From Verpa conica (Eukaryota > Ascomycota > Pezizomycetes > Pezizales > Morchellaceae): a stretch of DNA of 64,000 bases. The stretch's first letter is position 1. Every line of letters begins with the position of its first letter. Below the pieces are notes generated by a model. That model saw nothing but the letters and a program-made list of their open reading frames with translations, was not told the origin of the DNA and searched no databases. The stretch is taken from positions 620,001 to 684,000 of the forward strand of contig JAUFSD010000020.1 of NCBI GenBank assembly GCA_033030425.1, read 5' to 3'. This document shows positions 58,813-64,000 of the stretch, piece by piece. The translations under genes were made by a program, and so were the position numbers.

Positions 58813-61225
58813 GATGTGTTTGGCCGATATTTCCTTTTAAAAATACTACCTACGTTAGCGAGGGAGGGGCAAAAAAGTCTTATTTAGGATAGGTACATCA
58901 GAGACAAATATTGGTGCTGAAGTAAAGGATAGGGCGTACGGTAGCTGTGAGTATTTAATATGCAGATGAGGTTCTGGTACCGTTTGTGTATAGGTGCCTG
59001 CTGAATTACGAGAGACAAAAGCCCTTAGTCTCCTAGTAGGGGTATGAGCTGAAAGGCGACGTGCTGCGATGTTGTAGAGGTGCTGAAATTTAGTTAACTG
59101 TACTTACCGGTTTTATAGCTACTTTAAATGCATTCAGAGCCCTACCAGCATAGATCATCATGTGTTTATTACGTGGAATTGGTCAATACCGCTACCAATA
59201 GAACTGGGCCGAGTACAGCCAGGGACAACAAACTGAATTGAAGATCAATCACTACCATTGAAGATATCATGTACTAGGGCAATATGCTGGGGGATAAGAA
59301 TACTAGATCTATAATAATCCACCGCTAACATATAGCCGTGGCATGGGGATTCCCTTTCATTGCCATTGTGGGTCTATCTACATTGTACGGCTAATGAGCG
59401 AGGTAGTCGTAGGTGATAGTGTTTAGTTGGGTACTTCTATTCATTTGTGGCTCCCAGGCTACTACTTCGACATGCACGTTATATGATAATAGCACATTCA
59501 ACACTATTCAACGTTCAGGTTTAATAAGTTCCATTGTTAAACAAGCTACAGCTAATCTAACTGGGGTGCGAAGCTATTAAACGGCAGTCCCAATGGGCAA
59601 GGTAATCGCCGGGATTATTGTTGTAGTTAATTGAGGAACATCGCATATCCGGGGGCATTCTCTGGTAGATCAATCTAGCAGGGAATGTTCATTGATTGAC
59701 TACAACACTATCTAATAGACCTAGCTCTTGAATAGACGGCCCCATCGGTAAAAATTCTCAGCTCAAATGTCCCCGGCTCCATAGCATCAAGCCGCGGGTC
59801 GGATAGCTCATGGGTCCCCCCACATCATCCGAAGGTTCCCACGGCTCACCGACTCCATGGACAGGGTATGCCGCCCAGGAGCTTTTGCCGTGCCTCCAGA
59901 GGATTTCATGGCCTTCATGAATGTCCTAGGAGCTCTCCTAGGCCCATCTATACACCATTCACTCGCAACAAGTGTCCCCAGGACAGCAACACCAACCCTA
60001 ACCCATTCCTTGGTAGTGCTTAGGGGAAGAAAAGGAAATAAGACACGATAGGAATAGAGACGAGAAGACAGAAGAAAAAGAGGTGGGATTACACACCAGA
60101 ACCGACACCACCACCGGAGATAAGATTGCGGCGGAAGCAAAACAGTTTATGCTACCAACGCTACCGCCGTCAACAGAAATATTGTGAGGGGACAAAATTA
60201 ACCGACACCTAAAATTGTAGTCGTTTAATGACGGGACACGAGGCTTGGCGTGCCTCGACACAACCTACAAGAGGAGAGGAAAATGATAACCCTCAATGAA
60301 GGCAATTATGTACACAGAAATTAGAATAGTAAACTGATAGAATAATACTCAAAGTACATTTACCAATTTGTATGACCACCATGGTGCCTTATGACAGTAG
60401 TGATCCTGCTGGGCATAGCATCTATGAAATGATACAGTCACTCCTACTGCATATTATTCCATACTTTCTGAGAAAATGATATTGATTCTGTGATAATATG
60501 GCAGGGTGTAACAGCCTAGAACACGAGTCCTAATGGTATAACTCTGCAGGTACAATACAAAGAAAGAAGTGTAGAGCAAGAGAGTCTGTATTAGCAATAG
60601 AATAAATTACTACTAAGAAGAACGGCAAGCAACAAGTCTAAGCATGTAATACCAAACAAAATAGCATAGCAAATTGATTTTATGGTTTAAATTAAAGTCC
60701 CAGATTGAGGAGAAATGGCCAGCTATTTAATGTATGTAATGGTGTAGTGTAATACAACCGGGTAATAAAACACTTTCCTTGGCTGCCAGCTCATCAAGCT
60801 CTATCTCAACGCAACAACCATATACTTCAACCCTGATCAAAATGCTCAAATTTAAAAAGTGCCTGATTATGTGTGCAACTGAGACAGCTATTCAAGCTGC
60901 CATGGAAGACTATAAAGCAAGGAAATTCCGATTGATTACAGCTACTGCTAGCGCCCACAATGTACAACATGTCACTCTGAGCTGCTGTCTAAAAGATGTA
61001 AAATTTTGAGTGGAGTCTTATCAGGAGTAGCAGCTGTTGGAATTTTGTCGCTCACCAAGTGATTGTCACTATGATACCAGCTTCATTTATCTGTTTAAGT
61101 AACTGAGGATATTGAACTTATAGTGCAACTATTTGCCCGATAGATGAATTCACTCCGATTACCTGGACTGGTATTAAATAGTTTATTGTACCGGTCGGTT
61201 TCACGGATAGGGATGCAGAGATACA
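58813..61225. other. Gene desert, no confident gene
   Basis: Contains AACCCTAAC at 59994-60002. Two frames on opposite strands around 59808-60261 are open together, which argues against either being real. Nothing else is recognisable. Confidence 0.4.
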
Positions 61226-61388
61226 GGGTGAGTTGTAAGCGACGACTTATACACGCAAGGGAATAAGGGTGAGCCGTAGCGACGACTTATACACGCAAGG
61301 GAATAAGGGTGAGCCGTAGCAACGACTTATACACGCAAGGGAATAAGGGTGAGCCGTAGCGACGACTCATGCACACAAGGGAAAAAGG
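61226..61388 (+). repeat. 40-bp monomer array (four units) upstream of LINE ORF1
   Basis: Four tandem units of GGGTGAGCCGTAGCGACGAC plus TTATACACGCAAGGGAATAA, the middle two nearly identical and the outer ones diverged. The array lies about 250 bp before the LINE ORF1 frame, where some non-LTR elements carry promoter monomers. That role is inference. Confidence 0.85.
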
Positions 61389-61640
61389 AAAGAGACGAGG
61401 GGGGAGATTTGGGTATACAGAGGGAGCCTTCCTCCCCTCTTGTAATAGTTTTTCTCTTCTTTCTTTACACAACCTTTCTTGATCGTTAGGGACAAAATAC
61501 TTCGGAAATCACTCTAAGCAACGGTTACACACACCAAAATCTATTATTTTCATAACTTCAGACAATTTCCCTGCTTTAGTTCCATCAACATTCCTCTTCA
61601 ACGCTATCACATAGCTTGAAAACATTACACTACAAACATC

Positions 61641-63244
61641 GTGGATACTTCAGCTTCGCGTCCTGAGAGCCCATCCACTCCCCCCCCTCTACTGCCGAAA
61701 ATATTTGCGCTACCGCTCTCCCCAGAGAAGCGCAGCCTTAAGCAAATCAACTCCTCCCCAAACCACCGGTCAAGCTTGCCTAACAAGATATCTAAAAAAA
61801 GCACCCTCCCTTTTAGGACCACTACAGGCCCAGACAACACACCGGAACTCACGACGGACACTTCAACCATGCCCGACCCCACTTTCCCCGTTGTCGAGGA
61901 AGAAGCAATGGACGAAGACAAAGATTCCAGCTCCGACAAAAGAAAGACACACTTCACTGCCCCCCCATACACCCAGGAATATGACCTAGAAACCAATTAC
62001 CTTCCGGTAGCACAAGACTCCACCGTCTCCAAGTCAGGAGCCTTTAACTACATAGTATGGCTAGTCGGAGAGTCTTCTCTGGCAAACCAGTCCGAGATTG
62101 CGAAACTCAGGAACGAGATTTCAGACCTCAAAGAAATCATCCAGAAACAAGCCCTGGACGCACAAGTCAGGCACAACACCATTACCACCAATATGCTACA
62201 GTTAAACGTAGCCACCAGTCACCCAGCCCCGACAAACCCCCCTCTGGTCCCCAGAGACACCAGACCTAGGCAGCAAAGCAAGAAGAGCAGCCAAGCTCAA
62301 CCACCCAAGAACAACAACAAGAGCTATGCAGCAGCAGCAGCATTGGCACCAAAAACAGACAACTGGGAAAGAGTAGTACCAAAGAAAAACGCCCTGTTCT
62401 TTAAACCAGAGTTCTCTAGAGTCAATAGAGAAATTATCATCAAAACAATTAGCGACATTCCCGTTACCACCACTGACAATGCACTACATCACATTATAAG
62501 CAAGGGACTAGAGCCGACAAGACAGAAAGTTCTCATGACCAAAAAACTGGGCAAACAAACAATAGTGGCGCCTGCCCCCTTCAACTAGGACTCCTCACAC
62601 CTTCTCAAGTTTACCAAAGAAATAGTGGACACCCTCAGTAGACACGGGTTTAGTGTCGGGGAAGTCAAGCCCAATCCCAGGCTGACAAAGTTCTTGGTAC
62701 ACAGCATTCCAACGAACATTGGAAAAGATGACAAGGAATTGGGAATGAACCTAGCCGCATAATCACTGAAAGCTACAAACAAGTCAAACTAGCGCAAGTA
62801 CCATACTGGCTCACCCGAAAAGAAAGCAGAGAAAGCAAACCATGGTCAACAATGGTCATAGCCGTCAACAGCAACTACACTCTAGAAACCCTGGGCTTCA
62901 GGTACCTTATAGTCGATAACAAGTTCTGCAGAATGGAAACATATGATCAGTATGGATCAAGCACACAAAGCCATAACTGCAATAAGCTAGGACATTCCAC
63001 ACCATTGTGCAAAGAAAAAGTCTCCCCCTGTGCAGTATGCACAGAACAGCATCACAGCAAGGACCACAAATGCACCCAATGCAAAGGAGGCATTACCTGC
63101 GAGCACACTCCACACCGGTGCGTAAACTGCAACAACTCGCTACACAAATCTTCAGACAGGAACTGCCCAATGAAGCTACAGATAGCAAAAGACCGCAGAA
63201 CAGTACAAGAAGAAGCATACAAAGAGGCCATGGACGCCGACTAA
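61641..63244 (+). pseudogene. LINE ORF1 (gag-like, CCHC knuckles), interrupted
   Basis: The first block (61641-62588) is Pro/Ser/Thr/Lys-rich with a short coiled coil (IAKLRNEISDLKEIIQKQAL) and the segment NWERVVPKKNALFFKPEFSR. A TAG at 62586-62588 and a second stop near 62760 break it, and the frame shifts before 62852. The last block (to TAA 63242-63244) has cysteine knuckles: SHNCNKLGHSTPLC, CAVCTEQHHSKDHKC, CVNCNNSLHKSSDRNC. Such ORF1 proteins bind the element's RNA. The expected initiator reads GTG (61641) with no in-frame ATG just upstream, so the start codon also seems lost. Confidence 0.8.
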
Positions 63245-63740
63245 ATGTGCGACATTCCAGAAACAGGCATAGCCCTAGCACAGCAACTGAACTGCACTAA
63301 GGGAATGGCCTGCACCCTTTCAGTTTTAGAACAAGCCAACTCATCCAAAAATATTTTTCTTTTGTTACTACAAGTACCGTGGGTCCAGGAAAACGGACTC
63401 CCCCCATCTATACCGAATTTTGATCTATTTACCCCAGCAATCCCAGCAAAGTGCGCTACCTACATCAGAAAAGACATCAGCAAACCTGCAATTGTGTCCT
63501 GACGCAATTGGTGTAGCAACTGTTGCATCACAGGAACTCACCCGTGTCACAAGCATCTCCAGAACCCCAAGCGTCACCATACTACTGCCAGTACCAGGAG
63601 CGCCCCACAAGAGGCTCTGGGAACCGTACTACTCAAAAAATTATGTTTCTTGTGAGAGAACCATTGTTCCCTCCTACCCGCAGATTACTAGTCTTTATTA
63701 ACTACCGTTCTCTTCAAAAAAACAAGCGAGGTTTTGGAGG
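63245..63740 (+). pseudogene. LINE ORF2, N-terminal part of AP-endonuclease domain
   Basis: Begins MCDIPETGIALAQQLN right after the ORF1 stop. It contains LLLLQVPWVQENGLPPSIPN followed by FDLFTPAIPAKCATYIRKD, the conserved first strands of the LINE endonuclease (family form usually LLQEPWV; the catalytic Glu here reads Val). A stop occurs at 63500-63502; frame-shifted remnants continue to about 63740. No reverse transcriptase follows. Confidence 0.7.
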
Positions 63741-63745
63741 TGCGT

Positions 63746-64000
63746 TCCGCCAACCCTAACCCTGCTTGGATACACCTAACCCTGCTTGGATACCCCTAAC
63801 CCCCTACCCCTATTCCTCCAGGGACTTTGCCAAAATTCTCTAAGTCCCTGAACACACCATACCACACCCACCTCATCGCACCACACCAAGCCTACCCCCT
63901 ACCCCCTCTCCTATACCCCTCTCCCCTACCCCTCTACCCTATTTCTCTATTGCTATTTGAACAGTAAAAGCTAACTTATATGCAGGCTGTCTTGTTTTCT
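63746..64000. repeat. CCCTAA-containing minisatellite and C/T-rich tract
   Basis: Unit CCTAACCCTGCTTGGATACA is repeated about 2.5 times from 63754, followed by CCCCTAACCCCCTACCCC and about 170 bp of CCCTA/CCCCT-rich pyrimidine sequence. It resembles degenerate telomere-associated DNA. It abuts the truncated LINE. Confidence 0.6.

Larger units (their letters stand above)
61226..63745 (+). mobile_element. Tad-like LINE relic (5' region, ORF1, start of ORF2)
   Basis: In order: tandem monomers, a gag-like ORF1 with C-terminal cysteine knuckles, then the start of an endonuclease-type ORF2. The sequence stops inside the endonuclease domain near 63745 and is replaced by CCCTAA-containing and C/T-rich DNA. 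No reverse transcriptase is present in the window. The coordinates assume that the monomers belong to the element. Confidence 0.75.

Noticed and set aside
59808..60261. Membrane-like minus-strand frames of 110 and 87 codons
   Set aside because: Overlapping frames on both strands are open at once and none has a family motif.
61226..61388. CRISPR-like array
   Set aside because: The 40-bp units are direct tandem repeats without unique spacers and the genome is fungal.

Overview
The window looks like a gene-poor, transposon-rich accessory stretch of a filamentous ascomycete genome. Evidence seen directly: short GT-AG introns of about 45-90 nt that restore reading frames, and fungal-type genes (NACHT/ankyrin NLRs, CorA-like protein, kelch membrane protein, F-box protein). 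Relics of hAT, Tc1/mariner and Tad-like LINE elements are present, as are short TTAGGG-type telomeric motifs. A truffle-like Pezizomycete would fit, but that is only inference.

Layout. 0-7 kb: a small acidic protein, then a very large minus-strand gene encoding about 22 ankyrin repeats fused through seven introns to a CorA-type two-helix GMN membrane domain. 7-10.8 kb: gene desert with one dispersed repeat and two back-to-back TA-flanked MITEs. 10.8-14.8 kb: an NLR with SesB-like hydrolase, NACHT and ankyrin domains (one unresolved frame change). 16.6-22.6 kb: an intact F-box/LRR-like gene and, 4 kb away, a decayed paralogue. 23.8 kb: a 65-residue SMP-type gene assembled from two exons. 26.8-28.7 kb: a kelch-repeat type I membrane protein. 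29.6-40 kb: mostly empty, with a two-domain H-type lectin relic, a fold-back repeat and two of three almost identical 139-bp Pol III-type SINEs. 40.3-43.5 kb: a second, intact NLR (fungal STAND N-domain, NACHT, ankyrin; 956 residues, six exons). 44.1-47.2 kb: a complete but dead hAT element with an 8-bp target duplication. 48-55 kb: a TPR fragment, an uncharacterised 279-residue protein with an acidic tail, and a 194-residue hypothetical. 55.1-56.8 kb: a full-length dead Tc1/mariner element with terminal inverted repeats. 57.9-58.8 kb: a two-exon membrane protein. 61.2-63.7 kb: a Tad-like LINE relic with a 40-bp monomer array upstream, ending against a CCCTAA-containing, C/T-rich tract.

Taken together, the intact genes are mostly receptor, repeat and membrane proteins of the kind fungi use in non-self recognition and regulated cell death (NLRs, repeat arrays, a membrane-domain fusion). 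The pseudogenes are mainly broken by Trp-to-stop (G-to-A) changes. The functional linkage is inference; no operon-like organisation exists. Exon junctions given are my own manual GT-AG joins checked for frame continuity, not transcript-supported.
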